Shown in pieces: positions 9,330-18,475 of a DNA stretch of 64,000 nucleotides (the stretch's first letter is position 1; each line of letters starts with the position of its first letter). The DNA comes from Rhodopseudomonas pseudopalustris (GTDB lineage: Bacteria > Pseudomonadota > Alphaproteobacteria > Rhizobiales > Xanthobacteraceae). The position numbers and the translations under genes are program-made. The notes beneath the pieces are model-generated. The model searched no databases. It saw only the letters and a list, made by a program, of their open reading frames with translations, and was not told the DNA's origin. The stretch lies in NCBI RefSeq assembly GCF_900110435.1, contig NZ_FODT01000001.1:558001-622000 (forward strand), read 5' to 3'.

Positions 9330-9991
9330 CAAACGCCCGTTGCCTTCTCGCTCGTCGCAAACTGCTTGCGATCGCCGGCGCAGCGTTTCTGGCCGGCTCG
9401 GCGAACTTGTCGGGCGCGTTGGCGCAAAGCGCCGTGCAAGGCGTGCCGAACGCGATGCAGGGCTTCTCGCAGAATCGCGATCAGCCGATCCAGATCGAAT
9501 CCGACACGCTGGAGGTTCGCGACAAAAAGAAAGAGGCGACCTTCACGGGCAGCGTCAAGGTGGTCCAGGGCGACACCACCATGACCTCGAAGACCCTCGT
9601 GGTGTTCTACGATCAGGATCAGTCCGAGACCTCCGCCAAACAAGCCAAGCGCAAGGCGTTGCCCGCAGCGACGCCCGGTCCCGGCGGCACATCGTCGATT
9701 CGCCGGCTCGAGGCCAAGGGCAATGTGGTGGTCACCCAGAAGGATCAGGTGGTGACCGGCGACAGCGCGGTGTTCGATACCAAGACCAATCTGGTGACGA
9801 TGCTGGGGAGCGTGGTGCTCACTCAGGGCAAGAACGTTGTGCGCGGCGATCGGCTGCTGGTCGACATGACCACCGGCGTGTCGCGCGTCGAATCCAACAG
9901 CGGCCGGGTTCAGGGCCTGTTTCAGTCGTCAGGCAGCGGATCAGGCGCCCCGCTCGGCATCGGGCCGCCCCCAGCGGGCCAGAAGAAATGA
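9326..9991 (+). CDS. lptA: LPS transport periplasmic protein LptA
   Basis: LptA polymerises into the periplasmic bridge carrying LPS to the outer membrane. The protein is 221 residues, with a Sec signal peptide (RRKLLAIAGAAFLAG...GALAQS, cleavage about residue 34). The OstA-type beta-jellyroll follows: IQIESDTLEVRDKKKEATFTG, LEAKGNVVVTQKDQVVTGD and VLTQGKNVVRGDRL. An insert of about 35 polar residues (SETSAKQAKRKALPAATPG) splits the repeats, and the C-tail is Gly/Ser/Pro-rich. It overlaps lptC by four bases; lptB follows after 57 bases. Confidence 0.93.
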   Translation: MTNARCLLARRKLLAIAGAAFLAGSANLSGALAQSAVQGVPNAMQGFSQNRDQPIQIESDTLEVRDKKKEATFTGSVKVVQGDTTMTSKTLVVFYDQDQSETSAKQAKRKALPAATPGPGGTSSIRRLEAKGNVVVTQKDQVVTGDSAVFDTKTNLVTMLGSVVLTQGKNVVRGDRLLVDMTTGVSRVESNSGRVQGLFQSSGSGSGAPLGIGPPPAGQKK

Positions 9992-10048
9992 CGGCGCGAT
10001 CGCTTCGGATAGCGGCACGGCGCACGGCAGGACCTGATCGGTAACGGC

Positions 10049-11002
10049 ATGGTAGACCTCCTCGGCATGTTCCGTCGTCGCGCCGCGAAACCCTCGGGCT
10101 TCGGACGCACGCGCATGGACATCACCGCGCTGCAAGGCGAGGTCGGCGACATGCTCGCCGCGCCGGTGCGCGACGCGCCGCCCGTCGCGCACGCAGGTGC
10201 GAACGAGCCAACGCAAACGCCGACACCCGCGCCAGCGCGTCCGCGTCGGCCTGCCGCGACGCAACCGCGCGAAAGCCATACCGGCTATCTCGCCGTGCAT
10301 CGCGTCGAGAAGAGTTTCGGGACCCGCAAAATCGTGCGCGGCGTCAGCATCTATGTCCGCCGCGGCGAGGCCGTGGGCCTGCTCGGGCCGAACGGCGCCG
10401 GCAAGACCACGGTGTTCTACATGATCACCGGGCTGATCAAGGCGGATCGCGGCGCCATCGAACTCGATGGACACGACGTCACCAAGCTGCCGATGTATCA
10501 GCGCGCCCGGCTCGGCATCGGCTATCTGCCCCAGGAAGCCTCGATCTTCCGGGGCCTCAATGTCGAACAGAATATTCGCGCCGTGCTCGAAGCGGTCGAG
10601 CCGGACAAGCGCAAGCGCGAGGCCGAACTCGACAATCTGCTGCACGAGTTCAACATCGAGCGGCTGCGAAAGTCGCCGTCGATCGCCCTGTCCGGCGGCG
10701 AGCGGCGGCGCGTCGAGATCGCCCGCGCGCTGGCGAGCCGGCCGAACTACATGCTGCTCGACGAGCCGTTCGCCGGCATCGACCCGATTGCCGTCGGCGA
10801 CATTCAGGATTTGGTGCGGCATCTGACCAATCGCGGCATCGGCGTGCTGATCACCGACCATAACGTCCGCGAAACGCTCGGCCTGACGGATCGCGCCTAC
10901 ATCGTCTATGCCGGCGAGATTCTGACCGAAGGCAGCCCGGAGGAGATCGTCAACAATCCAGACGTCCGCCGGCTTTACCTTGGCGAGGAGTTCCGCCTTT
11001 AA
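10049..11002 (+). CDS. lptB: LPS export ABC transporter ATP-binding protein LptB
   Basis: LptB is the cytoplasmic ATPase of LptB2FG. It has Walker A GPNGAGKTT (about residues 113-121), Q-loop YLPQEASIF, signature LSGGERRRVE, Walker B LLDEPFAGID and switch ITDHNVRETL. At 317 residues it is about 75 longer than E. coli LptB. The extra N-terminus (residues 1-78) is Pro/Ala-rich and low in complexity (TQTPTPAPARPRRPAATQP), and the ATPase core begins at LAVHRVEKSFG. The upstream ribosome site is weak; an internal ATG at 10114 is a possible alternative start. It ends 167 bases before rpoN. Confidence 0.94.
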   Translation: MVDLLGMFRRRAAKPSGFGRTRMDITALQGEVGDMLAAPVRDAPPVAHAGANEPTQTPTPAPARPRRPAATQPRESHTGYLAVHRVEKSFGTRKIVRGVSIYVRRGEAVGLLGPNGAGKTTVFYMITGLIKADRGAIELDGHDVTKLPMYQRARLGIGYLPQEASIFRGLNVEQNIRAVLEAVEPDKRKREAELDNLLHEFNIERLRKSPSIALSGGERRRVEIARALASRPNYMLLDEPFAGIDPIAVGDIQDLVRHLTNRGIGVLITDHNVRETLGLTDRAYIVYAGEILTEGSPEEIVNNPDVRRLYLGEEFRL

Positions 11003-11169
11003 GACGGTTGCAGTTCCTGGCCCGCCGCGTAATGCTCGACCCGCCCCTTTCGCCCGATCCGAACCGGAGGGCGGGCCCCTACTCCAAATTTACAATCCGT
11101 CAAGCCGTGTACATCGCTCACGGAAAGGGGTAAGCAAGAAACGGACCAATTTGGATCGTTTTTGCCGCC

Positions 11170-12810
11170 ATGGCGCTCACGCAACGCCTCGAATTTCGCC
11201 AATCGCAGTCGCTGGTGATGACGCCGCAGCTGATGCAGGCGATCAAGCTGCTGCAACTGTCCAATTTGGATCTCGCGGTGTTCGTCGAGGACGAGCTCGA
11301 GAAGAACCCGCTGCTGGACCGCGCCAGCGACAACGCCGAACCGCTGGTTGCCGGCGAAGCGTCGATGGACCGCGCCGAGAATGCGGGTGACGAGTTCGGC
11401 GGCAGCGAGGCCGGCGGCGAGGCATCGGACTTCGCCGACAACGCAGGCGGCGATTCCTTCGAGCCGGGCAGCGAAGAATGGATGCACCGCGATCTCGGCA
11501 GCCGCAGCGAGATCGAGCAGACACTCGATACCGGCATGGAGAACGTTTTCCCGGAGGAGCCGGCCGAGGCTGCGGCCCGCGCCGCTCAGGACGCGGCGCC
11601 CGCGTCATATACCGAGTGGGGCGGCGGCGCCTCCAGCGACGAGGGCTACAATCTCGAAGCCTTCGTCGCGGCCGAGACCTCGCTGGCCGACCATCTCAGC
11701 GAGCAGCTCGCAGTCGCGCTGTCCTCACCATCGGAACGCATGATCGGGCAATATCTGATCGACCTCGTCGACGATGCGGGCTACCTGCCAGCCGATCTCG
11801 GTGAGGCCGCCGAGCGTCTCGGAACGACCCAGACCGAAGTCGAAGCCGTGGTCGGCGTGCTGCAAACCTTCGACCCGCCGGGCATCTGCGCGCGTTCTTT
11901 GGCCGAATGCCTCGCCATTCAATTGCGTGAACTCGACCGGTTCGACCCGGCGATGCAGGCGCTGATCGAGCACCTCGATCTCTTGGCCAAGCGCGACGTC
12001 GTCAGCCTGCGCAAGATCTGCGGCGTCGATGACGAGGACCTCGCCGACATGATCGGCGAAATCCGTCACCTCGATCCGAAACCTGGCCTGAAGTTCAACT
12101 CCTCTCGCGTGCAGACCGTCGTGCCCGATGTGTTCGTGCGCCCCGGCCCCGACGGAGGCTGGCTGGTCGAACTCAACAGCGACACGCTGCCGAAGGTGCT
12201 GGTCAACCAGTCCTATTACTCGGAGTTGTCGAAGACGATCCGCAAGGATGGCGACAAATCCTACTTCTCCGACTGCCTGCAGACCGCAACCTGGCTGGTG
12301 CGCGCGCTCGACCAGCGCGCTCGCACCATTTTGAAGGTCGCGACCGAGATCGTGCGCCAGCAGGACGGCTTCTTCACCCACGGCGTCGCGCATCTGCGAC
12401 CACTGAATCTGAAAGCGGTGGCCGACGCGATCCAGATGCACGAGTCGACGGTGTCGCGCGTGACCGCCAACAAATATATGGCGACCAACCGTGGCACGTT
12501 CGAACTGAAGTATTTCTTTACCGCGTCAATCGCCTCCGCCGATGGCGGCGAGGCGCATTCCGCCGAAGCCGTTCGTCATCACATCCGGCAATTGATCGAT
12601 GGCGAGGATCCGTCAGCAATTCTGTCGGACGACACGATCGTGGAGAGGCTGCGCGGAGCCGGCATCGATATCGCACGTCGTACCGTCGCGAAATATCGCG
12701 AGGCGATGCGCATCCCCTCGTCGGTGCAACGGCGACGCGACAAGCACAGCATGCTCGGCACGGCCCTGACGGCGCCAGCCGATCGGTCCCGCGACACCGC
12801 TCCGGCTTGA
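11170..12810 (+). CDS. rpoN: RNA polymerase sigma-54 factor
   Basis: Sigma-54 directs RNA polymerase to -24/-12 promoters that need enhancer-binding activators, including nitrogen-fixation and assimilation genes. Region I is seen at residues 4-36 (QRLEFRQSQSLVMTPQLMQAI is the hallmark start), followed by an acidic region II. The core-binding domain contains FDPPGICARSLAECL. The helix-turn-helix contains HESTVSRVTANKYM. The RpoN box ARRTVAKYRE lies at about residues 502-511. At 546 residues it is near the rhizobial norm, with a 35-residue tail after the box. The order lptB-rpoN-hpf-ptsN is the conserved one. Confidence 0.97.
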   Translation: MALTQRLEFRQSQSLVMTPQLMQAIKLLQLSNLDLAVFVEDELEKNPLLDRASDNAEPLVAGEASMDRAENAGDEFGGSEAGGEASDFADNAGGDSFEPGSEEWMHRDLGSRSEIEQTLDTGMENVFPEEPAEAAARAAQDAAPASYTEWGGGASSDEGYNLEAFVAAETSLADHLSEQLAVALSSPSERMIGQYLIDLVDDAGYLPADLGEAAERLGTTQTEVEAVVGVLQTFDPPGICARSLAECLAIQLRELDRFDPAMQALIEHLDLLAKRDVVSLRKICGVDDEDLADMIGEIRHLDPKPGLKFNSSRVQTVVPDVFVRPGPDGGWLVELNSDTLPKVLVNQSYYSELSKTIRKDGDKSYFSDCLQTATWLVRALDQRARTILKVATEIVRQQDGFFTHGVAHLRPLNLKAVADAIQMHESTVSRVTANKYMATNRGTFELKYFFTASIASADGGEAHSAEAVRHHIRQLIDGEDPSAILSDDTIVERLRGAGIDIARRTVAKYREAMRIPSSVQRRRDKHSMLGTALTAPADRSRDTAPA

Positions 12811-12865
12811 TTACGCCGCAGCGACGATTACTGTCATTCTCCCCTAGGACGAAAAGAGGCATCCC

Positions 12866-13474
12866 ATGACCATCCGGGTCTCCGGCAAGAGCATCAGCGT
12901 CGGCGAAGCGCTGCGCGGCCGTGTCAGCGAGCGCACCGAAGAGGTGTTGCGCAAATATTTCGATGGCAATTATTCGGGCCATATCACGCTGAGCAAGGAC
13001 GGCTTTGGATTCCGCACCGACTGCTCGCTGCATCTCGATTCCGGCATCACGCTGGAAGCCGAGTCGAACGCTGCCGATGCTTATGTCAGCGCCGATCAGG
13101 CGCTGCTGCAAATCGAGAAGCGGCTGCGCCGCTACAAGAGCCGGCTGAAGGATCGCTCGTCCCGCAAGGCCCATGCCGAGGCGACCGCCCTGGCCGAACT
13201 GACTGCGCCGGTCGACATGCCGAGCTACGTCATCGAGGCGCCCGGCGACGAGGAGCATCACGAGGACGCGTATAATCCGGTGATCATCGCCGAGGCCACC
13301 ACCGCCATGAAGCGTCTGTCGGTGAGCGAAGCCGTGGTGGAGCTCGACCTCACCGGCGCGCCGGTGCTGATCTTCCTTCACGGCGGCTCCGGCCGTGTGA
13401 ACATCATCTACCGTCGCGCCGACGGCAATATCGGCTGGATCGATCCGCCGTCGCTGAACGGCGCCGCGGCCTGA
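12866..13474 (+). CDS. hpf: Ribosome hibernation promoting factor, long form
   Basis: Long HPF dimerises 70S ribosomes into inactive 100S particles in stationary phase. At 202 residues it has the N-terminal S30AE domain (MTIRVSGKSISVGEALRG, ...VSADQALLQIEKRLRRYKSR) and a C-terminal dimerisation domain (AEATTAMKRLSVSEAVVELDL, then NIIYRRADGNIGWIDP). GAGGCATCCC precedes the ATG. It lies 55 bases after rpoN and may be read from the rpoN transcript as well as from its own promoter. Confidence 0.95.
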   Translation: MTIRVSGKSISVGEALRGRVSERTEEVLRKYFDGNYSGHITLSKDGFGFRTDCSLHLDSGITLEAESNAADAYVSADQALLQIEKRLRRYKSRLKDRSSRKAHAEATALAELTAPVDMPSYVIEAPGDEEHHEDAYNPVIIAEATTAMKRLSVSEAVVELDLTGAPVLIFLHGGSGRVNIIYRRADGNIGWIDPPSLNGAAA

Positions 13475-13757
13475 CGAAACCCTATCCGCGGAAGGCGGTG
13501 TTCCCTGCAGTAGCGATGAGATCGGCCATTGACGCCCGTCGACGCCTCTGCATATGGTCCGCCGCCTTCTGCCGCTGCTGCCGCAACGGCCGGAGTTTGC
13601 CACCGCCGGCAGGGATGATATACTAGCTAGGTTGATGATTTCAGGGCGGTTTTCCCCAGGCTTCGAATGGCTCGGTGGACCTCTGGAGTTCGAGCTTGAC
13701 GCAGCCTCCCCCTGTCCTATTTCACACTGACCGCACACCGCATCCTCGGAACGCCTC

Positions 13758-14219
13758 ATGACGATTACCGATCTGGTCGCGCCCGAGGCCGTCATCCCGG
13801 CGTTGAAAGTTATCAGCAAGAAGCAGGCGCTGCAGGAACTCTCGGCGCGCGCAGCGGAACTCAGCGGCCAGAACGAGCGCGCGGTGTTCGAGGTCTTGCT
13901 GCAGCGCGAGAAGCTCGGCACCACCGCGGTCGGATATGGCGTGGCGATCCCGCACGGCAAGCTGCCGAAGCTCGAGCGGCTGTTCGGCCTGTTCGCGCGG
14001 CTGGAGCGCCCGATCGATTTCGAGGCAATGGACGGCCAGCCTGTCGACCTGATCTTCCTGCTGCTGGCGCCTGAAGGCGCCGGCGCCGATCACCTGAAGG
14101 CGTTGGCGCGCATTGCCCGCCTCCTCCGCGATCAGGACGTCGCCAAAAAACTGCGCGCCTCGCGCGACGCCCAGGCGATTTATTCGGTGCTGGCGCTGCC
14201 GCCTGCGACCGTCGCTTAG
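13758..14219 (+). CDS. ptsN: Nitrogen-related PTS enzyme IIA (EIIA-Ntr)
   Basis: EIIA-Ntr is the regulatory terminal phosphate acceptor of the PTS-Ntr chain and in other species affects potassium transport, nitrogen response and sigma-54 output. The 153-residue protein shows the phosphorylation site GVAIPHGKLP (His66), followed by LERPIDFEAMDGQPVDLIFLLLAPE and ending with ARIARLLRDQDVAKKLR. The 283-base gap after hpf suggests a separate promoter. A degenerate family-A repeat begins directly at the stop codon. Confidence 0.95.
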   Translation: MTITDLVAPEAVIPALKVISKKQALQELSARAAELSGQNERAVFEVLLQREKLGTTAVGYGVAIPHGKLPKLERLFGLFARLERPIDFEAMDGQPVDLIFLLLAPEGAGADHLKALARIARLLRDQDVAKKLRASRDAQAIYSVLALPPATVA

Positions 14220-14313
14220 AGCTTTTTTTCGGTTCTGATCGAATCAGAACCGGCGCTCTGGCTTGATGTTCTGACGCGTATCCTGGACGCGAACCGGCCC
14301 CTCGAAAGCCCTA
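14220..14313 (-). repeat. Dispersed repeat, family A, copy 2 (degenerate)
   Basis: Read on the minus strand it keeps GGTTCGCGTCCAGGATACGC, GTCAGAACATCAAGCCAGAG and the terminal inverted repeat CGGTTCTGA/TCAGAACCG, but with many mismatches to the other copies. It abuts the ptsN stop codon and could act as its 3' hairpin. Confidence 0.7.
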
Positions 14314-14724
14314 TAGCTCGCGATTAGCCGCGGACCAAGTTACCCTCAACGACTCCGATGGAGCACGCCCTGACTTCAGGGAGAGGCTTCGCGAACGCAC
14401 ATTCCGCGACGGTGATCGGCAACTCGGGCGCCATCACTCAAGTCTCCGGCGCGATCGTGGGCGCGGTTGAAAAGCGAAGAGCTACCGCAGGAGTTTCCAA
14501 AATCTCAGGACGATTGCACGACTCAGTGATGTAACGGCCGAAATCGGACCGGCGTCCGGGCCGGGATAGTCTGGCACGTTGCTTATCGCTGAGGAAAACT
14601 ACTGGGCTCAGGCACGGAGACTACTGGGGGCGGTGGGCGCAGCGTCAGCGCGAGCTCAATGATCACCGCATACGCGGGGTCCGTCACCGGACGCTCCGCG
14701 ATGCGTAACTCTGAGTGTCAGCGC
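14314..14724. other. Gene-poor stretch with one 58-codon open frame, possibly a gene remnant
   Basis: The only notable open frame is 14358-14534 on the plus strand (58 codons, ATG to TAA). It has a short stretch, SGAITQVSGAIVGAV, that faintly resembles the start of an F1-ATPase beta subunit (GxITQVxGAVVDV). The resemblance stops after about 15 residues and there is no clear ribosome site. The remaining bases show nothing recognisable. It may be a decayed gene or chance. Confidence 0.25.
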
Positions 14725-14991
14725 TCAGTGAACGCTGACGGCCTGCAGCTCCTGGCTCCAGGCATTCGCGACCGCCGCCTCCCGGCTATCGGTCAGCATG
14801 ATCGGCGTTCCATCGGCTGAATGGAGTGCAAACAGCTTGAGGCCCGGCGCAATCTGCGGCGCTTGCGGAAACAGCCCGGGGACATCCTCGGAGCGGATCT
14901 GCTTCACATAGGCGATGTGACCTTCGCCCAGATGCGCCAGCGCTTCCGGCGTGACGCGTACATTCTCGTGGTTGGTACCCAGTTCAGCCAT
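14725..14991 (-). CDS. DUF1150 family protein, Hsp20 partner gene
   Basis: An 88-residue protein with HLGEGHIAYVKQI, ALHSADGTPIMLTDSREAA and AWSQELQAVSVH, matching the DUF1150 family of Alphaproteobacteria. These small proteins are usually encoded directly downstream of a small heat-shock protein, as here (50 bases after hsp20 on the same strand). The biochemical role is unknown. Cotranscription from the heat-shock promoter at 15549-15579 is likely, so it should be heat-induced too. Confidence 0.85.
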   Translation of the reverse strand: MAELGTNHENVRVTPEALAHLGEGHIAYVKQIRSEDVPGLFPQAPQIAPGLKLFALHSADGTPIMLTDSREAAVANAWSQELQAVSVH

Positions 14992-15041
14992 GGTCTCGAC
15001 TCCTCTGTCAGACTAAGCGGTCGAGTCCGCTACTCGTTCCA

Positions 15042-15467
15042 TTATTCGTGTTCGGTGATGGCGATTGTCTTAATGACCCGCTCAGGCTCAGGCCGGACCA
15101 GATCGATTGATAGCAATCCGTTCTTCAAGTCCGCTCCGAGCACCTGCATCCCTTCGGCCAGCACGAAGGTGCGCTGGAAGTGTCGCGCGGCGATGCCGCG
15201 ATGGATGTATTGCCGGGTTTTGTCATCCTGCTGCCGGCCCCTGATGACGAGTTGATTTTCCTCAATCGTCACATCGAGTTGATCGCGGGTGAAACCCGCC
15301 ACCGCCAGCGTGATCCGCAGCTTTTCCGGATCGCCGTTGCCGCGCTCGCAGCGCTCGATGTTGTAGGGAGGGTACCCGTCGGCGCCTTTCACGACGCGGT
15401 CGAGCGCACGCTCGATCTCGTCGAATCCCAGCAGGAAGGGACTTGATAACGTAGGAACACGAGACAT
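15042..15467 (-). CDS. Small heat-shock protein Hsp20 (IbpA/HspA type)
   Basis: An ATP-independent holdase that keeps unfolding proteins refoldable. The 141-residue protein begins MSRVPTLSSPFLLGFDEIER, has the alpha-crystallin domain (PPYNIERCERG...RITLAVAGFTRDQLDVTIEENQLVIRG, then RGIAARHFQRTFVLAEGMQV) and the group-typical GLLSIDLVRPEPE. This is a class A rhizobial sHsp. The frame is open upstream of the ATG (15467), but that region is the RNA thermometer, not coding. Regulation: RpoH-type promoter plus ROSE-like leader. Confidence 0.95.
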   Translation of the reverse strand: MSRVPTLSSPFLLGFDEIERALDRVVKGADGYPPYNIERCERGNGDPEKLRITLAVAGFTRDQLDVTIEENQLVIRGRQQDDKTRQYIHRGIAARHFQRTFVLAEGMQVLGADLKNGLLSIDLVRPEPERVIKTIAITEHE

Positions 15468-15543
15468 CACAAAGTCCTCTCGAAGCGACTTTGAGGGGGT
15501 CCTTACGGCACCCCGCTGACCAGCCGGCACCTTGCCGGTCGGT
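15468..15543 (-). ncRNA. ROSE-type RNA thermometer in the hsp20 leader
   Basis: The minus-strand leader folds by eye into three hairpins: CCGGCA-AGG-TGCCGG, GGGGT-GCCGTAAGG-ACCCC, and AAAGTC-GCTTCGAGAG-GACTTT directly before the ATG. The last one contains TCGCT opposite AGGA, which is the UYGCU/anti-Shine-Dalgarno pairing that defines ROSE elements. The Shine-Dalgarno GAGAGGA is therefore sequestered at normal temperature and should open on heat shock. ROSE elements are known before small heat-shock genes in Bradyrhizobium and relatives. Confidence 0.85.
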
Positions 15544-15548
15544 CCAAA

Positions 15549-15579
15549 CCAATATGGGCAGTGCGAAAAAAGGTTCAAG
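15549..15579 (-). promoter_or_regulatory. RpoH (sigma-32) heat-shock promoter of hsp20
   Basis: On the minus strand CTTGAA is followed after 15-17 bases by CCCATATTGG, matching the heat-shock consensus CTTGAA...CCCCATnT. The predicted transcription start lies a few bases downstream, just where the ROSE-like leader begins. Confidence 0.75.
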
Positions 15580-15617
15580 ACGGCCGAAACAACGAATTTG
15601 GCCAGTGGGTTAGAGCT

Positions 15618-16712
15618 TCAGACGGCGATCCGCCGGCGGCCGTCGGCGCTGAACAGATGCAGATTGTGCCGCAGCGCAACCACCGAAATCCGCTCGCCGA
15701 TGGCTGGAGCCTCCTGGCCCGGGATCCGGATGATGATCTCGTCGGGCGGCAATTCCCCGGGTTTGCTGCTGATCGCGGCGAGGTCGCCCCCTGGCGACCG
15801 CGTTCCGTAGACAAAGGTTTCCGGACCGACCCGCTCGATCGCCTCGACCGCAAGGTCGAGCGTCAGCCCGCCGGGCGCGGGCGGCTCGGACGAAATCGCC
15901 AGGTCCTCGGGACGCACACCCAGAACCCCCGCCTCGGTGACCGCGCCGCCGAACCGGGCGCGCACCCCTTCGGCATCGAGCGGGATCAGATTCATCGGCG
16001 GCGCGCCGATGAAGGAGGCGACGAAGGTGGTCGCCGGCTTGGCGTAGACGTCGAGGGGCGAGCCGATCTGCTCGACCTGGCCGGCGTTCATCACCACCAG
16101 AATGTCGGCCAGCGTCATCGCCTCGAGCTGGTCGTGGGTGACGTAGATCGCCGTTGTGCTGAGCCGGCGCTGCAGCTTGCGAATCTCGACCCGCATCGCC
16201 ACCCGCAGCTTGGCGTCGAGATTGGACAGCGGCTCGTCGAACAGGAACACTTTCGGCTGACGCACGATCGCGCGGCCCATTGCGACGCGCTGGCGCTGGC
16301 CGCCGGAGAGTTGCCGCGGCTTGCGGTCGAGCATCGCGCCGATTTCCAATATCCGCGCCGCCTCCTGCACCCGCGCCTCGATCTCCGGCTTCGCCATGCC
16401 GCGATTGCGCAAGCCATAGGCCATATTGTTGTAAACGCTCATATGCGGATAGAGCGCGTAGTTCTGGAACACCATCGCGATGTCGCGATCGGCGGGCTCG
16501 ACGTCGTTGACGACGCGACCGCCGATATCGATCTCGCCGGAGGTGATCGTTTCCAGCCCCGCCACCATCCGCAACAGCGTGGACTTGCCGCAACCCGAGG
16601 GACCGACCAGCACGCAGAACTGGCCGTCGCCGACCTCGAAGTCGACGCCCTTGATGGCTTCGAAGCCGCCCGGATAGGTCTTGCGGACATTGCGGAGAAC
16701 GACGTTGGCCAC
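15618..16712 (-). CDS. ugpC: sn-Glycerol-3-phosphate ABC transporter ATP-binding protein UgpC
   Basis: ATPase of the glycerol-3-phosphate importer (364 residues). Walker [11 protein letters not shown]-loop [12 protein letters not shown], signature [14 protein letters not shown], Walker [13 protein letters not shown] and switch [11 protein letters not shown] are all present. The C-terminal TOBE regulatory domain (LGVRPEDL, then [10 protein letters not shown]) is typical of the MalK/UgpC group. I chose the GTG at 16712, 5 bases after ugpE ends; an in-frame GTG slightly upstream overlaps ugpE. It is the last gene of ugpBAEC. Confidence 0.93.
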   Translation of the reverse strand: MANVVLRNVRKTYPGGFEAIKGVDFEVGDGQFCVLVGPSGCGKSTLLRMVAGLETITSGEIDIGGRVVNDVEPADRDIAMVFQNYALYPHMSVYNNMAYGLRNRGMAKPEIEARVQEAARILEIGAMLDRKPRQLSGGQRQRVAMGRAIVRQPKVFLFDEPLSNLDAKLRVAMRVEIRKLQRRLSTTAIYVTHDQLEAMTLADILVVMNAGQVEQIGSPLDVYAKPATTFVASFIGAPPMNLIPLDAEGVRARFGGAVTEAGVLGVRPEDLAISSEPPAPGGLTLDLAVEAIERVGPETFVYGTRSPGGDLAAISSKPGELPPDEIIIRIPGQEAPAIGERISVVALRHNLHLFSADGRRRIAV

Positions 16713-16717
16713 AGCTG

Positions 16718-17566
16718 TTACTTCTCCGTCTCCACCAGTCCGCGCACGAACAGTTTCTGCATCAGCACCACCACCGCCACCGGTGGCAGCATCGCCAGGA
16801 TCGCGGTCGCCATCACCACCGGCCATTCGGTCAGCGCGTCGGAGGTGACGATCATCTTGCGGATGCCGATCTGGATGGTCTGCATGTCGTCGCGCGTGGT
16901 GATCAGCAGCGGCCACAGATACTGGTTCCAGCCGAGGATGAACAGGATCACGAACAGCGCCGCCATGTTGGTGCGCGACAGCGGCAGCAGCGTATCCCAG
17001 AAGAATCGGAACGGCCCGGCGCCGTCGATTCGCGACGCCTCCAGCAACTCGTCCGGCACCGTCATGAAGAATTGCCGGAACAGCAGCGTCGCCGTCGCCG
17101 ACGCGATCAGCGGCAGCGTCAACCCGGCGTAGCTGTCGAGCAAATGCAGATCGGCGACGATCTTGTAGGTCGGATAAATCCGGACTTCGACCGGCAGCAT
17201 CAGCGTGATGAAGATCAGCCAGAAGATCGTCATCCGGAACGGAAACCGGAAATACACGATCGCATAGGCCGAGATCAGCGAGATCGCGATCTTGCCGACC
17301 GCGATCATCATCGCCATCACGAAGGAATTGAACAGCATCGTGCCGACCGGCTCGCGGGTGGTGCCGGAGGTGCCGACGAACAGCGTCTTGTAATAGGTCT
17401 CCAGGAAATGGCCGCCGGGCAGCAACGACATCTGGCCGTTGGCGATGGTCGCATTGTCCTGAGTCGAGGCGACGAAGGCGATGTACACCGGAAACGCGAC
17501 GATCAGGACGCCGGTCCACAGCACGAGATGCGGCAGCAGGTTTCCGAACTTCCGGTGCTCGACCAT
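16718..17566 (-). CDS. ugpE: sn-Glycerol-3-phosphate ABC transporter permease UgpE
   Basis: An inner-membrane permease of 282 residues with six hydrophobic segments (first at about 12-33, [20 protein letters not shown]). The MalG-type EAA loop is [22 protein letters not shown]. The fragment [13 protein letters not shown] is typical of UgpE. Its ATG overlaps the ugpA stop by one base (TGATG), so the permeases are translationally coupled. It pairs with UgpA to form the translocation pore. Confidence 0.94.
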   Translation of the reverse strand: MVEHRKFGNLLPHLVLWTGVLIVAFPVYIAFVASTQDNATIANGQMSLLPGGHFLETYYKTLFVGTSGTTREPVGTMLFNSFVMAMMIAVGKIAISLISAYAIVYFRFPFRMTIFWLIFITLMLPVEVRIYPTYKIVADLHLLDSYAGLTLPLIASATATLLFRQFFMTVPDELLEASRIDGAGPFRFFWDTLLPLSRTNMAALFVILFILGWNQYLWPLLITTRDDMQTIQIGIRKMIVTSDALTEWPVVMATAILAMLPPVAVVVLMQKLFVRGLVETEK

Positions 17567-18447
17567 CAGTAATTCACCTTGCGCTCGACGAAGCGGAACT
17601 GGAACGCGGTCAGCGCGATGACGATGCCCATCAGGATCACCGACTGCGCCGCCGAACTGCCGAGATTGCCGCCGAGCAGGCCGTCGCTATAGACCTTGTA
17701 TACCAGCGTTTCGGTGGCCTTGGCCGGGCCGCCGCGGGTCATGGTGTCGATGATGCCGAAAGTTTCGAAGAACGCGTAGACGATGTTGACGACGATCAGA
17801 AAGAAGATCGTCGGCGACAGCAACGGGAAGATGATGGTCCAGAACCGTCGCATCGGCCGGGCGCCGTCGATCGCCGCGGCCTCGATCACGCTCGACGGGA
17901 TCGCCTGCAGCCCGGCGAGGAAGAACAGGAAGTTGTAGGAGATCTGCTTCCAGGCTGCGGCGAGGATGATCAGGGTCGCGGCCTGATTGCCGTCGAGCAG
18001 CGGATTCCAGTCGATTCCGATCGCGCGCAGCCCGTGAGCAATCACGCCGAGCGAGGGGTTGAGCATGAACACCCAGAGCACGCCGACCACCGGCGGCGCG
18101 ACCGCGTAGGGCCAGATCAACAGCGTGCGATAGAAGGTCGAGCCGCGCAGCGGCCTGTCGGCCATCACCGCGAGCAACAGCGCCAGCGACAGCGACGACA
18201 GCGCTATCGCAACCGAAAACAGGAAGGTGCGGAGAATCGCGCTGAAATAGTCCGGGTCGCTCAGTAGCTCGCGATAATTGTCGAACCATACGAAGGTGGT
18301 CGACAAGCCGAACGCGTCCTGCAACAGGAACGACTGGATGACCGCCTGCACCGCCGGCCAATAGAAGAACACCAGCACCACCGCGAGCTGCGGCAGCACC
18401 AGCATATAGGGTAGGAATTTCGAGTGGAAGACGGACTGCTTCTGCAT
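17566..18447 (-). CDS. ugpA: sn-Glycerol-3-phosphate ABC transporter permease UgpA
   Basis: A 293-residue MalF-type permease. It starts [20 protein letters not shown] and has [20 protein letters not shown], six membrane spans and the EAA loop [40 protein letters not shown] matches UgpA closely. I chose the ATG at 18447; the upstream extension runs into a palindromic repeat at 18476-18550 and is unlikely to be coding. That repeat sits between ugpB and ugpA, where it may lower downstream expression relative to the binding protein. Confidence 0.94.
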   Translation of the reverse strand: MQKQSVFHSKFLPYMLVLPQLAVVLVFFYWPAVQAVIQSFLLQDAFGLSTTFVWFDNYRELLSDPDYFSAILRTFLFSVAIALSSLSLALLLAVMADRPLRGSTFYRTLLIWPYAVAPPVVGVLWVFMLNPSLGVIAHGLRAIGIDWNPLLDGNQAATLIILAAAWKQISYNFLFFLAGLQAIPSSVIEAAAIDGARPMRRFWTIIFPLLSPTIFFLIVVNIVYAFFETFGIIDTMTRGGPAKATETLVYKVYSDGLLGGNLGSSAAQSVILMGIVIALTAFQFRFVERKVNY

Positions 18448-18475
18448 GATCCTCGACCGCCCCGCCCTCACTGCC

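Noticed and set aside
12518-13960. A 480-codon minus-strand frame opposite the rpoN end, hpf and the ptsN start
   Set aside because: It runs across three genes in antisense, with no ribosome site or recognisable domain.
14590-14700. A short minus-strand frame (GTG near 14683) with a Pro-rich sequence
   Set aside because: It has about 35 codons, no ribosome site and no family resemblance.
15561-17132. A 523-codon plus-strand frame opposite ugpC and ugpE
   Set aside because: It is a shadow of two well-supported transporter genes with no motif of its own.
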